A stretch of 64,000 nt of DNA from Coriobacteriaceae bacterium (GCA_004557505.1 SFGZ01000005.1:96382-160381), one strand, 5' to 3'. Positions 25,744 through 34,458 are shown, counted from the first letter of the stretch. The notes: generated by a model from the letters alone, not told the origin. A program made the numbers and translations.

Positions 25744-26877
25744 ATGAAGGAGCGCCCGCTCATCTCGGCAGAGCAACAGGTCGCCCACCTCGCAGAGCGG
25801 GGCGTTCGCTTCGACATAATGAGCCCCGAGGATGCAATTGAGTTCCTCCGCGACAAGAATTTCTTCTTCAAAGTCAAAGCTTTCGCAAAGTGCTTCTCGA
25901 AGTACCGTGACCCGGCGTCGGAGAACTATGGGCGTTACGTAAACCTCGATTTCGCCTACCTCGCCGAGCTCACTAGGCTCGACCACCACCTCCGCGAGCA
26001 CATCCTCTCGATGACGCTCGACATCGAGCACTACATGAAGGTCCATCTCAACCGGACGATGATGGACGACGGCGCCGACGGGAAAGACGTCCTCAACCTC
26101 CTCTCCGCCCACGAGAGGGCGCGGAAAGAGAGGCTGCTGGAAGAGCGGTTCGATCCAAACGGTTCAAAAGCCGCCATCGAGAAGATGAAGGCCATCGCCA
26201 ACCGACTGGATGGAGTGGACAGCAACGAGCAGGTGGCGCTCTGCCTCGAGATGCTCCACATCGCCGAGGACCAGACTTTAGGAATAGATCCGGAGCACCT
26301 CGAGCGCAGCATTTCGTACCTAGGAGACTCGAACTACACTCGGGACCTCGCGAATAAGTACGGCAGACGCGAGAACATGTACGTCTGGAACTACCTCGAA
26401 CTCGTCTCCTTCGGAGGAATCATCGCACTTTACAAGTTCTACTTCTACGATCTCAGGAGAGGGCACAGCAAGGAAGCTGAATCCGTCAAGCAGCTCCTGT
26501 TCCCCGTGAAGGCCCTGCGCAATGCAGCTGCTCATAACGGCAACGTTCTGAACACAATCGGGCAGCGCCTCCAGAAGCCCGTCGGCTCCATCGCGAAGGC
26601 TGCGCGTGAAGAGCTCGGAATCGACCAAGAGCTCGTCGCCCTTACGAAGCGCTTCCCCGTCGTCCACGACTTTACCGCGCTCGTACTCTGCTTCGACAGA
26701 ATCGTCAACGATGCGGACGCAAGGTCGGAAAAGGCAACTGGCCTGCGCACTCTGCGCGAGCGTTTCCTTGAGCACGCCGACTACTTCGAAAAGCAGATCG
26801 AACTGGGCCGAGGAATCAGGATGCTGGGAGAAGTCATGCGCTTGGGGGCCGATGTAATCTCTTCGGGCTCTCTATAG
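25744..26877 (+). CDS. AbiF/AbiD-type abortive infection protein (Abi_2 family, HEPN motif)
   Basis: A 377-residue cytosolic protein of the Abi_2 family, which stops phage spread by arresting the infected cell. The N-terminus has AIEFLRDKNFFFKVKAFAKCF and the LDHHLREHILSMTLDIEHYMKVHL segment common to the family. A HEPN ribonuclease motif R-x4-H is visible at Arg259-His264 in KALRNAAAHNG. GGAGG seven bases before the ATG fixes the start. A promoter and a short terminated RNA precede the gene, so much transcription may end before it and the RNA may restrain the toxin; that control is inferred. GC is a little below that of the neighbouring housekeeping genes. RNA cleavage is expected from the family but is not shown. 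Confidence 0.88.
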   Translation: MKERPLISAEQQVAHLAERGVRFDIMSPEDAIEFLRDKNFFFKVKAFAKCFSKYRDPASENYGRYVNLDFAYLAELTRLDHHLREHILSMTLDIEHYMKVHLNRTMMDDGADGKDVLNLLSAHERARKERLLEERFDPNGSKAAIEKMKAIANRLDGVDSNEQVALCLEMLHIAEDQTLGIDPEHLERSISYLGDSNYTRDLANKYGRRENMYVWNYLELVSFGGIIALYKFYFYDLRRGHSKEAESVKQLLFPVKALRNAAAHNGNVLNTIGQRLQKPVGSIAKAAREELGIDQELVALTKRFPVVHDFTALVLCFDRIVNDADARSEKATGLRTLRERFLEHADYFEKQIELGRGIRMLGEVMRLGADVISSGSL

Positions 26878-27152
26878 TTCTTCAGCTCCCCTAAAAACTC
26901 ATTACCATCTGAACCCATACTCGGGCAGAATAAGTCCGAGTAGATAAGAGCATCGCTATGACAATCTGGTGCCATAATACGATAAACGAGCAGGTAAGAC
27001 GCTTGTTCTTCCATCCTTGTAAGTCATCCACATGAGGCGGGGTGGGCAAGAGTAGGGCAGAGTAAGCCCGTCCCCCCTTCGCAGTCGAGCGATGAATCAA
27101 TCGAGCAGAGCCAGAACAACAACCCAATAACGGCAAGCCAAGGCCGGCAGAG

Positions 27153-27560
27153 TCAGGCGGTCGTTGCACCGGCCTCAGATGCCTGAGACAACAGCTCCGC
27201 CACCGCCTCCGCGGGGGTCCTCCACCCCAGCGTCTCCCCCGGCCTGCCGTTCAGCAGGTCCTGAACCCTCGCCGCACCCTCGTCGGTGACGTCGGCGAAC
27301 TCCGCGCCCTTGGGGAAGAGCTGGCGGATGAGGCCGCCGGCGCTCCCGTTGGTCCCCCCTCTGCCAGGGCGAGCGGGGGTCGCAGGGGCAGGCCCTGCGG
27401 CCCGTCGCCTCGGCGAGGTCGGCGTGGGACGCCATCTCGACCCCCTGGTCCCAGGTGAGGGCGGGCGTCAGGGCCCGTCTCGCGCCCTCGGGGACCTGCC
27501 GCGACGCCATCGTGCTCACCGTCCGCCTGGGACCCCTTTCGTCCGTGCGGGCCCGACAGA
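27153..27560 (-). pseudogene. IS30-family transposase, C-terminal remnant, frameshifted
   Basis: The last third of an IS30 transposase remains. PALTWDQGVEMASHA carries the second catalytic Asp and is followed by DPRSPWQRG; after a one-base shift in a run of six G (about 27350) the frame continues TNGSAGGLIRQLFPKG, VQDLLNGRPGETLGWRTPAEAVAELL to the stop at 27153. The catalytic Glu of the usual NEN triplet is replaced (NGS). The N-terminal HTH and first Asp are gone. No inverted-repeat ends were found. It is a dead fragment that marks past insertion between the abi gene and the next accessory gene. Confidence 0.85.
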
Positions 27561-27567
27561 TAAGAAA

Positions 27568-27597
27568 GATGCCCGCACCATTGCTGGTACGGGCATC
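27568..27597 (-). terminator. terminator-like hairpin on the minus strand
   Basis: GATGCCCG/CGGGCATC stem with a further inner CCA/TGG pairing; the minus strand continues TTTCTT. No gene upstream on this strand is left for it to serve, so it may be a relic of a deleted gene. Confidence 0.45.
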
Positions 27598-27640
27598 GTC
27601 CGGTGATGCCGCAAAGGCCGCCCCGATCGCATAAGGGCTG

Positions 27641-27669
27641 TTGCTGAAATCGTTCCTCGGCGGTAAAAT
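27641..27669 (+). promoter_or_regulatory. promoter of the unrecognised accessory gene
   Basis: TTGCTG (27641-27646), a 17-base spacer and TAAAAT (27664-27669), about 30 bases before the ATG at 27702. Confidence 0.5.
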
Positions 27670-27701
27670 GACAGAACTAGTAAACAACGGGAGATGCCGA
27701 G

Positions 27702-29018
27702 ATGCAAGAGAGCGCAGGGGGACAGATCGTGCCAGATGGCGATGAGGAGAAGCTCTCGGTCTTGCGCAGGGAGGAGTTGGCCAGGCGTGCGACATCAATA
27801 GAGCCGGACGTCTTCTCCACGGACATCGAGGTGGATATGAGCCGTGCCGAAAGACTCCCGCTTGGCCAGCTGGCCGCTCTTGGTGTGGGCTTCGGGTCTC
27901 TTCCCGAGGCAGTGCGCACGGTCACCTCGACCACGCAGATTGCAGGCGGCCAGCTCCTGAGCGTCACGGACAAGCTCGGCAACCCGCTCAACGCGAGCGT
28001 GCTCCAGGCATTCAAGGACGGCTCGGGCATCATGGGCTCGTTTCGCGATCCGATAAAGGGGTTCGGGCAAGCACGATTCCATCTGGCAGGCCCGAAGACC
28101 GTCACCACTGCGCTCACAGTGCCATTCGACCCCACATCGCTCTTCATGGCTGCGGTCCTGATGGAGATCAACCGCCGCCTCGACGACATCCAGCAGACCC
28201 AGCGAGAGATGTTCGACTACCTCAAGAACAAGGACAAGGCCCAGCTGCGAGGCGACCTCGAAACGCTCAGGGACATCCTGGACAACTACCGCTTCAATTG
28301 GGACAACGAGAAGTACAAGACGAACAAGCACGCCCTCGTGCAGTCCATCCGCAATGAAGCTTCTCAGGCTGTCTCACAGCAGCGAGCCGAGATCAAGGGC
28401 AGCTTTAAGAAGGCCGCGCTACCGTTCCACGTCGACGACGACGCGCGACACAAGGCCCGCGACGTGAGGGCGAAGCTCGAGGAGTACCGCCTCTCTGTCT
28501 ATCTGTACGCCTACTCGTCGTTTCTCGAGGTCATGCTGCTGGAGAACTTCGAGTCTGGCTACCTCGAAAACGTAAAAAACAAGGTCGAGGACAAAGCGCT
28601 CGACTACCGAACCCTCTACACGAAAGCGTACAGCCTCATCGAGGCGGAGGCCGACAGCTCCGTGCAGGCCGGCGTCCTCGGGGGCATCTCGGGTGCGATG
28701 GGGATACTCGGCAAGGCCCTCGAGAATACGCCCGTGGGTGACGTCACGCCCATCGACGAGGCACTCATCGACGCTGGAAAGAGCATAGATAGGTTCAGTC
28801 GCGAGGTAAAGCGCGACATCCTGCGTGACCTGCCCGACGCGTGCTCGAGCGATGTACGCCCGTTCGTGAGCGGCATCGAGGCAATCGATCACCTGTACAA
28901 CGACGATGTCATGCTTCTGGCCGACAGCGAGACCGTGTACATCCTCCCCGCCGAGGCCGCGAGCTTTGGTGCGGGGCAAGGGAAGGCGAAAGAGAAGCAG
29001 GATGAAGGACAGCGGTAG
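27702..29018 (+). CDS. unrecognised accessory protein, 438 residues
   Basis: I do not recognise the family. The ATG has GGGAGA nine bases upstream and a plausible promoter, and codon use looks like a real gene. No signal peptide is seen. The N-terminus (1-60) is acidic; residues about 75-150 are mixed (QIAGGQLLSVTDKLGNPL, SFRDPIKGFGQARF); residues 155-330 are strongly helical and charged (EINRRLDDIQQTQREMFDYLKNKDKAQLRGDLETLRDIL), probably coiled coil; a short glycine-rich patch GVLGGISGAMGILGKAL (about 320-337) could insert in a membrane. The C-terminus is Lys/Gln rich. It lies between an IS30 remnant and an hsdS fragment in a defence-type region, so an antiviral or competition role is possible but not shown. 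Confidence 0.75.
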   Translation: MQESAGGQIVPDGDEEKLSVLRREELARRATSIEPDVFSTDIEVDMSRAERLPLGQLAALGVGFGSLPEAVRTVTSTTQIAGGQLLSVTDKLGNPLNASVLQAFKDGSGIMGSFRDPIKGFGQARFHLAGPKTVTTALTVPFDPTSLFMAAVLMEINRRLDDIQQTQREMFDYLKNKDKAQLRGDLETLRDILDNYRFNWDNEKYKTNKHALVQSIRNEASQAVSQQRAEIKGSFKKAALPFHVDDDARHKARDVRAKLEEYRLSVYLYAYSSFLEVMLLENFESGYLENVKNKVEDKALDYRTLYTKAYSLIEAEADSSVQAGVLGGISGAMGILGKALENTPVGDVTPIDEALIDAGKSIDRFSREVKRDILRDLPDACSSDVRPFVSGIEAIDHLYNDDVMLLADSETVYILPAEAASFGAGQGKAKEKQDEGQR

Positions 29019-29034
29019 TCACCTCATCATCTAA

Positions 29035-29160
29035 GGCCTTTCCGATGGGCTGCCCTATGAGAAGCGCTGCGATGGGAAGGGCGCGTCCGTCTGCATTGCC
29101 GAGGAGGTACCGTTCAAGCTGCCGGAGGGGTGGGCTTGGGCGAGGGTTCAAACAATTAGT
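29035..29160 (+). pseudogene. fragment of a type I restriction specificity subunit (hsdS)
   Basis: Right after a TAA at 29032 the frame reads GLPYEKRCDGKGASVCIAEE then VPFKLPEGWAWARVQTI. This is the conserved stretch of HsdS proteins that introduces the first target-recognition domain (typically IPFEIPEGWEWxRLGDI). Nothing recognisable of HsdS follows, and hsdM and hsdR are not in the window. It is a scar of a lost type I restriction-modification system. Confidence 0.7.
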
Positions 29161-29636
29161 AGAAGTTCGAGCATCGCCGTCCTGGACGCATCCGAGCGCC
29201 TCCTGCAGTGTGCTGTTGTCCATCCGGGCCTCCCGTCCCTCGGTCTCTTGGTCGAGCCGAAGGCTAGCAGGGGCCCGGACACTTATATCAGGACTGGTTT
29301 AACAGCGGTAATGAAATTGGAACAGCAGAGCCACCTATCTTCAATACGCAGCTGCGCCGCGCCGCTGGAAGGCCCGTTGCATTCCCTCCTGCGAGTGAAA
29401 ATCTTTTTCTGTCGGGGCCCAATACAAAAAGGCGCGACCCCCTCCAGAGGCCGCGCCTATCACTCGGTGAGTTTCTCTCGTGCCGTTGGGATTCTTCCAA
29501 ATGGGAGAATCTTTGGAAGAATCATCCCGCTTTGAGTGTTTTCAAGCGTTGCTTCTCAAAACCCTTCTCAGCGTATCTTAACTGCGAAAACGTTGCCTTT
29601 TGTAGCAGAGCGTTACAGACCGTAAAAGGCCGGGAG
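29161..29636. other. stretch without a recognised gene, holding the guaA terminator
   Basis: Open frames continue past the hsdS fragment but have no family sequence. The minus strand carries the guaA terminator at 29426-29457. The rest of the stretch up to the guaA stop shows no clear structure. Confidence 0.5.
29426..29457 (-). terminator. rho-independent terminator of guaA
   Basis: On the minus strand a GGCGCG/CGCGCC stem with a GC-rich loop is followed by five T. It lies 180 bases beyond the guaA stop. Confidence 0.7.
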
Positions 29637-31229
29637 TCACTCCCACTCGATGGTCGCGGGCGGCTTGGGAGTGACGTCGTACACCACGCGGTTCACGCCG
29701 TCCACCTCGCCCACGATGCGGCTGGAGATGCGGCCTATCACGTCGTAGGGCAGCCTTGCCCAGTCGGCGGTCATGGCGTCGGTGGACTCCACCGCGCGCA
29801 CGATGACGGGGCGGCGATACGTGCGCTCGTCGCCCATCACACCCACGCTCCTGATGTCTGGCAGCACGGCGAAGTACTGCCAGCAGGCGTGCTCGGAGTT
29901 ACGGTCGCCCGTCTCCTCGAAGAGGCGCTGGTTGTAGGCATCCAGCTCCTCACGCACGATGGCGTCGGCGTCCTTCAGGATGGCAAGCTTCTCGGGCGTC
30001 ACCTCGCCGATGACGCGGATGGCCAGGCCGGGACCGGGGAATGGCTGACGCCACACCATCTTGACCGGCAGCCCTAGCGCAATGCCCAGCTCGCGGACCT
30101 CGTCCTTGAAGAAGTGGTCGAGAGGCTCGATGAGGTCGAAGCGCACGCCCTCGGGGAACGGGATCAGGTTGTGGTGGCTCTTGATGGTGGCCGCCTTGCC
30201 ACCTGTCTTTCGAGCGCCGGACTCGATGATGTCCGGGTAGATGGTGCCCTGCGCGAGCATCTCCACGTCACCGATCTTCTGGGCCTCGTCAAAGAAGACC
30301 TTCCAGAACTCGGTGCCGATGAGACGGCGCTTCTTCTCTGGGTCCGTCACGCCGGCGAGCATGCGGGCGTAGCGATCCTCGGCATGCACGTGTACGAGCG
30401 GCATGTGGAACTGCTCGCGGAAGATCTCCTCGACCATCTCGGGCTCGCCTTTGCGGAGCATCCCGTGGTTTACGAACACACAGGTAAGCTGGTCGCCGAT
30501 GGCGCGATGCACCAGCGCGGCCACGACGGATGAGTCCACGCCGCCGGAGAGCGCGAGGATGACCTTGCGCGAACCCACCTGCCTGCGGATCTCCTCGACC
30601 TTCTGGTCGATGATGCTCCCCATGGTCCAGCTCTTCTCGAGGTGGCACACGTCGAACAGGAAGTTCTCGAGCATGCGCGTGCCGTACTCGGTGTGGCGCA
30701 CCTCGGGGTGGAACTGCGTGGCGAAGAGGCGGCGGCGCGGGCACTCCATGACGGCCACGGGGCAGGCGTCGGTGCGGCCGGTGACCATGAAGCCCTCGGG
30801 GGCACGGCTCACGGAGTCCCGGTGGCTCATCCACACCGTCTGGCCGCCCTCGGGCGTGCCATCGAGAAGGACCGAGGACCCCAGGCGCGTGAGCGCGGCC
30901 GGACCGTACTCGCCCTTGTCGGTGTGCGCGACCTCGCCGCCAAGCTTGACGGCCATGATCTGCTCGCCATAGCAGAAGCCCAGGACGGGGATGCCCAGAT
31001 CGAACACGCGCGCATCCACGTCGGGCGCGCCCTCGGCGTAGACCGAGGCGGGGCCGCCGGACAGGATGATGGCGGAGGGCCCCATTGCGGCAAGCTCGTC
31101 CGCCGAGATGTCACAGGGGACGATCTCCGAGTAGACGTGCAGGTCACGCACCCTGCGGGCAATGAGCTGCCCGTATTGGGCCCCAAAGTCGAAGACAGCC
31201 ACGAATTGCTTGGGCCTTGCCTCGGACAT
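29637..31229 (-). CDS. guaA: GMP synthase (glutamine-hydrolysing)
   Basis: Converts XMP to GMP with ATP and glutamine, the last step of guanine nucleotide synthesis. The class I glutaminase domain (residues 1-190) has AIILSGGP, the nucleophile Cys86 in VLGFCYGEQIMA and ATQFHPEVRHTEYG. The ATP-pyrophosphatase domain has ALSGGVDSSVVAAL (PP-loop). The C-terminal dimerisation domain ends KPPATIEWE, the family hallmark. 530 residues is a little longer than usual (about 515). The ATG at 31229 has GGGAGA upstream. A 16-bp palindrome lies 43 bases before the start. Confidence 0.97.
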   Translation of the reverse strand: MSEARPKQFVAVFDFGAQYGQLIARRVRDLHVYSEIVPCDISADELAAMGPSAIILSGGPASVYAEGAPDVDARVFDLGIPVLGFCYGEQIMAVKLGGEVAHTDKGEYGPAALTRLGSSVLLDGTPEGGQTVWMSHRDSVSRAPEGFMVTGRTDACPVAVMECPRRRLFATQFHPEVRHTEYGTRMLENFLFDVCHLEKSWTMGSIIDQKVEEIRRQVGSRKVILALSGGVDSSVVAALVHRAIGDQLTCVFVNHGMLRKGEPEMVEEIFREQFHMPLVHVHAEDRYARMLAGVTDPEKKRRLIGTEFWKVFFDEAQKIGDVEMLAQGTIYPDIIESGARKTGGKAATIKSHHNLIPFPEGVRFDLIEPLDHFFKDEVRELGIALGLPVKMVWRQPFPGPGLAIRVIGEVTPEKLAILKDADAIVREELDAYNQRLFEETGDRNSEHACWQYFAVLPDIRSVGVMGDERTYRRPVIVRAVESTDAMTADWARLPYDVIGRISSRIVGEVDGVNRVVYDVTPKPPATIEWE

Positions 31230-31271
31230 GCGCGTCTCCCATCCCCGGCCACAACCGGACATACATGCGTA

Positions 31272-31287
31272 TATGCTCTAGAGCATA
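31272..31287. promoter_or_regulatory. 16-bp perfect palindrome between guaA and the LCP gene
   Basis: TATGCTCTAGAGCATA is a perfect palindrome in the divergent region, 43 bases from guaA. A dimeric repressor site for guaA is likely by position; the protein is unknown. Confidence 0.45.
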
Positions 31288-31523
31288 CTACCGATTTTCG
31301 CGCCTCGGGACATCCGCGGATTGAGGGCGCCGCGAGCGATGCCGCCCATCGCCGGCACGTCGACGTCGCCGGCGCTCTTCATGGAGCGTTCACGCGCGTC
31401 ACGTATGATGCTTCGGTTATGCCGGTGTCCCAAGTGGCGCCGGCATCGAACGAGAATCGCGCAACGTCCGCCAGGACACGGTTAGGGGGCCCCTTGGCCG
31501 AGAGAAGAAGGCACCACCGCCGC

Positions 31524-33137
31524 ATGTCGTCTGAGGAGCAGGATCGTCTCTCCGCAGAGCGCTACGGCGCGGACGGCAACCGCATCGCCACCGGCTCGGA
31601 TGCGCGTCAACCCCACAGCACGCCACTCGTGCGGGGCCGCCACGCCGAGGCAAGCCCCCACTCACGCGCCGGACGTGGCGCAGGCGACGTCTACGCCGCG
31701 GGCAACGCCCACGCCGCCCACCTTCGCGGCGTCGATGGTGACGAGATGGACCATGCCGCATCCCGCGCCGATGGCGTCGACTACTACGTCTCCAAGCGCA
31801 AGAGGGCCAAGCGCGGCCATCGCGTACTCAGGATCGTGGTGATTTCGCTTGTCACCGTCCTGGCTGCCGCAGGCACCGCCTTCGCTTGGTATATCAACAA
31901 CATCAACGGCAAGCTCTCGGAGGGCCTTGACTCGAACCTACTCAGCCAGCTCGTTGCCCCCGCCAAGACGGACGACCCCTTCTACATGCTGCTTCTTGGT
32001 GTGGACCAGGACGATGAGCGAACGGAGGAGTGGGGTGCGGACCAGTCCAACTACCGCACGGACTCCATCATCCTCGTGCGCGTCGACCCGCCCAACAAGA
32101 AGGTCACGCTCATCTCGATCCCCCGTGACACCATGGTGAGCATGGGCGAGCACGGGACGCAGAAGATCAACGCCGCATACTCGTTTGGCGGTGCCTCCTA
32201 CATGGTGCAGATGGTCTCCGAGCTTGCCGGCGTGAGCATCTCGCACTATGCCGAACTCAACTTCGAGCAGTTCACGTCCATCGTCGACACCCTCGGCGGC
32301 GTGGAGGTCACCCTCCCCGTAGCTGTCTCCGACATGGACTATGCCGACATCGACCTACCCGCCGGCACCCAGACTCTCAATGGCGCGCAGGCCCTCGGCC
32401 TCTGCCGCAGCCGCCACGCCTACGACGCCTACGGCGGCGGCGACTTCTACCGCTCTGCCAACCAGCGCATGGTCATCGCGGCCATCATCCGTAAGGTCCT
32501 CGAGAGTGACCCCGCCTCGTGGCCAAACCTCATCTCCCAGCTGGCAGACAGCGTGACCACGGACCTCTCCGCCACGGACATCCTGTCCCTGGCCAACCAG
32601 TTCAAGGACCTCGACACCGAGAACGACATCTACTCCGGCTCGGTGCCCACGAACTCCGAGTACATCAACAGCCTCTGGTACGAGGTCGTGGACAAGGATG
32701 CCTGGAAGACCATGATGGAGCGCACCAACGCGGGCAAGACGCCCTACTCGGACTCCTCGCAGGACTTCACCACGGGCGTCGCCGGTTCCGTGGGCACGGG
32801 CGCGGGCGAGACGGGCGGCTCAGCCACGGGCTCCGAACCCGTCTACTCGGGGACGGTCCTCGTGCTCAACGGGACTGCGACCCAAGGCCTCGCATCAAGC
32901 GCGGCCAACGTGCTTACGCAGGCAGGCTACTCAACCGTCGCGGGCAATGCAGACTCCACCAGCCACACAGCCACGGCCATCGTGTACAACACCAGCAAGG
33001 CGTCCACGGCCCCGGGCGAGGCAATGGGAGTTGCCGAGAAGCTCGGGCTCTCCGTGACCCCCGCGGAGAACCCGGGAACCTACTCCGACGACTACGACGT
33101 GGTCGTGATCCTGGGCACCGACTACAAGGGCAGGTAG
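31524..33137 (+). CDS. LytR-CpsA-Psr family cell-wall glycopolymer transferase with C-terminal LytR_C domain
   Basis: LCP enzymes attach teichoic-acid-like or capsular polymers to peptidoglycan on the outside of the cell. The product (537 residues) has a long charged cytoplasmic N-terminus, one transmembrane helix (about 101-122), the LCP domain (about 150-320) with YRTDSIILVRVDP, ISIPRDTMV and LCRSRHAYDAYGGGDFYRSANQRMV, and a C-terminal LytR_C domain (about 435-535). A Ser/Thr/Gly-rich linker joins the last two. Start: ATG at 31524 is chosen, but a TTG at 31494 has a better ribosome site (AGGGGG, four bases). It is divergent from guaA and ends in a clear terminator. Confidence 0.93.
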   Translation: MSSEEQDRLSAERYGADGNRIATGSDARQPHSTPLVRGRHAEASPHSRAGRGAGDVYAAGNAHAAHLRGVDGDEMDHAASRADGVDYYVSKRKRAKRGHRVLRIVVISLVTVLAAAGTAFAWYINNINGKLSEGLDSNLLSQLVAPAKTDDPFYMLLLGVDQDDERTEEWGADQSNYRTDSIILVRVDPPNKKVTLISIPRDTMVSMGEHGTQKINAAYSFGGASYMVQMVSELAGVSISHYAELNFEQFTSIVDTLGGVEVTLPVAVSDMDYADIDLPAGTQTLNGAQALGLCRSRHAYDAYGGGDFYRSANQRMVIAAIIRKVLESDPASWPNLISQLADSVTTDLSATDILSLANQFKDLDTENDIYSGSVPTNSEYINSLWYEVVDKDAWKTMMERTNAGKTPYSDSSQDFTTGVAGSVGTGAGETGGSATGSEPVYSGTVLVLNGTATQGLASSAANVLTQAGYSTVAGNADSTSHTATAIVYNTSKASTAPGEAMGVAEKLGLSVTPAENPGTYSDDYDVVVILGTDYKGR

Positions 33138-33165
33138 GGCAGAGACTTGCACCGCATCTAGCACG

Positions 33166-33199
33166 GCGGGGCCCTGGCAATGCCGAGGGCCCCGCTTTT
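33166..33199 (+). terminator. rho-independent terminator of the LCP gene
   Basis: A ten-pair stem GCGGGGCCCT/AGGGCCCCGC (33166-33195) followed by TTTT, 29 bases after the LCP stop. Confidence 0.85.
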
Positions 33200-33240
33200 C
33201 TCGTTCACCATCTCGTTCGGGGTGCGGACGATTAGCGCCC

Positions 33241-33296
33241 TCTAACCGGCGAGAAACCGCGCCTTCCCAAGGGCTCCACCGATTCCGGACGGTTAG
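33241..33296 (+). repeat. 56-bp dispersed element, copy at 33.2 kb
   Basis: Bounded by seven-base inverted ends CTAACCG (33242-33248) and CGGTTAG (33290-33296). It matches the copy at 2146-2201 in both end blocks with the same spacing. It lies between the convergent LCP and ychF genes. Confidence 0.6.
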
Positions 33297-33327
33297 CCTC
33301 TAAACGGCCACGAGCGAGAAGGACTCC

Positions 33328-34401
33328 CTACACGTTGAAGCGGAAGACCATCACGTCGCCATCCTGGACCACGTAGTCCTTGCCCTCCATGCGCAGGCGA
33401 CCGGCATCACGCGCGCCGGACTCCCCGCCCAGCGTGACGTAGTCCTCATAGCCGATGGTCTCGGCCTTGATGAAGCCCCTCTCGAAGTCGGAGTGGATGA
33501 CGCCCGCCGCCTCGGGGGCCTTTGCACCAATGCGCACCGTCCAGGCACGGACTTCCTTGGGACCGGCGGTGAAGAAGCTCTGGAGGCCCAGCAGGCGGTA
33601 CGCCGCGCGCGCAAGCGTCTCAAGGCCGGAGCGCTCGAGACCCATGGACTCGAGGTACTCGGCGGCCTCCTCCGGATCAAGCTCGGCCAGCTCGGCCTCC
33701 ACCTCGGCGCAAATGGGAATGGCGTCCTGTCCGTTTATCTGGGGTTTCTCTCCCAGCTGATCCTCGTCGCAGTTGGCCACGTAGAGGATGGGCTTCATGG
33801 TGAGCAGGAAGAGGTCGTGGGCGGCGGCGCGCTCGTCGTCGGTCATGTCCATCTCCGCCGCACGGTGCCCCTCGTTGAGCCATGCCTGCAGGCGCTTGGC
33901 CACCTTAAGGCGGGGGGCCGCCTCCTTGTCGCGCTTGGCCTCCTTCTCCAGCTTGGGGACGGAGCGCTCGAGCGAGCCGAGGTCTGCGAGGACAAGCTCG
34001 GTCTGGATGGTGTCCGCATCTGCCGACGGGTCGACAAACGCGCCGGTACGTCCCGTCTCGCGCATGACATTGGGATCCTTGAAGAAGCGGACGACCTCGC
34101 AGATGGCGTCGCAGTTGCGGATGTTCGCCAGGAACTGGTTGCCCAGGCCCTCTCCCTCGTTGGCACCCTTCACCAGGCCCGCGATGTCAACGAACTCGAC
34201 CGAGGCGGGCACGATGCGCGCGGGGTTCACGATCTTGGCAAGCTCCTCCAGGCGTTCGTCGGGAACGTCGACCACGCCCACGTTGGGGTCGATGGTGGCA
34301 AAGGGGTAGTTTGCCGCAAGCCCACCCTTGCGGGTGAGCGCGGTGAACAGGGTCGACTTGCCCACGTTGGGAAGTCCCACGATGCCTATGGAAAGTGACA
34401 T
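33328..34401 (-). CDS. ychF: redox-regulated ATPase YchF (Obg-family P-loop protein)
   Basis: A 357-residue cytosolic P-loop protein that binds ribosomes and, unlike other Obg-family members, prefers ATP to GTP. The N-terminal domain has GLPNVGKST (Walker A), DIAGLVKGANEGEGLGNQFLANIR (G3) and LYVANCDED in the place of NKxD, consistent with the altered nucleotide choice. The helical hairpin and the C-terminal TGS-like domain (TFFTAGPKEVRAW, SDFERGFIKAE, YVVQDGDVMVFRFNV) follow. The ATG at 34401 has AAGGA seven bases upstream. Confidence 0.96.
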   Translation of the reverse strand: MSLSIGIVGLPNVGKSTLFTALTRKGGLAANYPFATIDPNVGVVDVPDERLEELAKIVNPARIVPASVEFVDIAGLVKGANEGEGLGNQFLANIRNCDAICEVVRFFKDPNVMRETGRTGAFVDPSADADTIQTELVLADLGSLERSVPKLEKEAKRDKEAAPRLKVAKRLQAWLNEGHRAAEMDMTDDERAAAHDLFLLTMKPILYVANCDEDQLGEKPQINGQDAIPICAEVEAELAELDPEEAAEYLESMGLERSGLETLARAAYRLLGLQSFFTAGPKEVRAWTVRIGAKAPEAAGVIHSDFERGFIKAETIGYEDYVTLGGESGARDAGRLRMEGKDYVVQDGDVMVFRFNV

Positions 34402-34458
34402 AGGATTCCTTTGCTCCACATGGTGCAATTAGTGCTGGCAGCTCATGTTATTGTTACT

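Noticed and set aside
29161..29480. Further hsdS sequence after the 29.0-kb fragment
   Set aside because: All three plus frames and the minus frames were read; no target-recognition or conserved central segment of HsdS is present.
30642..31493. Open frame continuing upstream of the LCP gene on the plus strand across guaA
   Set aside because: It is antisense to the conserved guaA gene and has no family sequence. The real LCP start lies at 31494-31524, where LCP-like N-terminal sequence begins.
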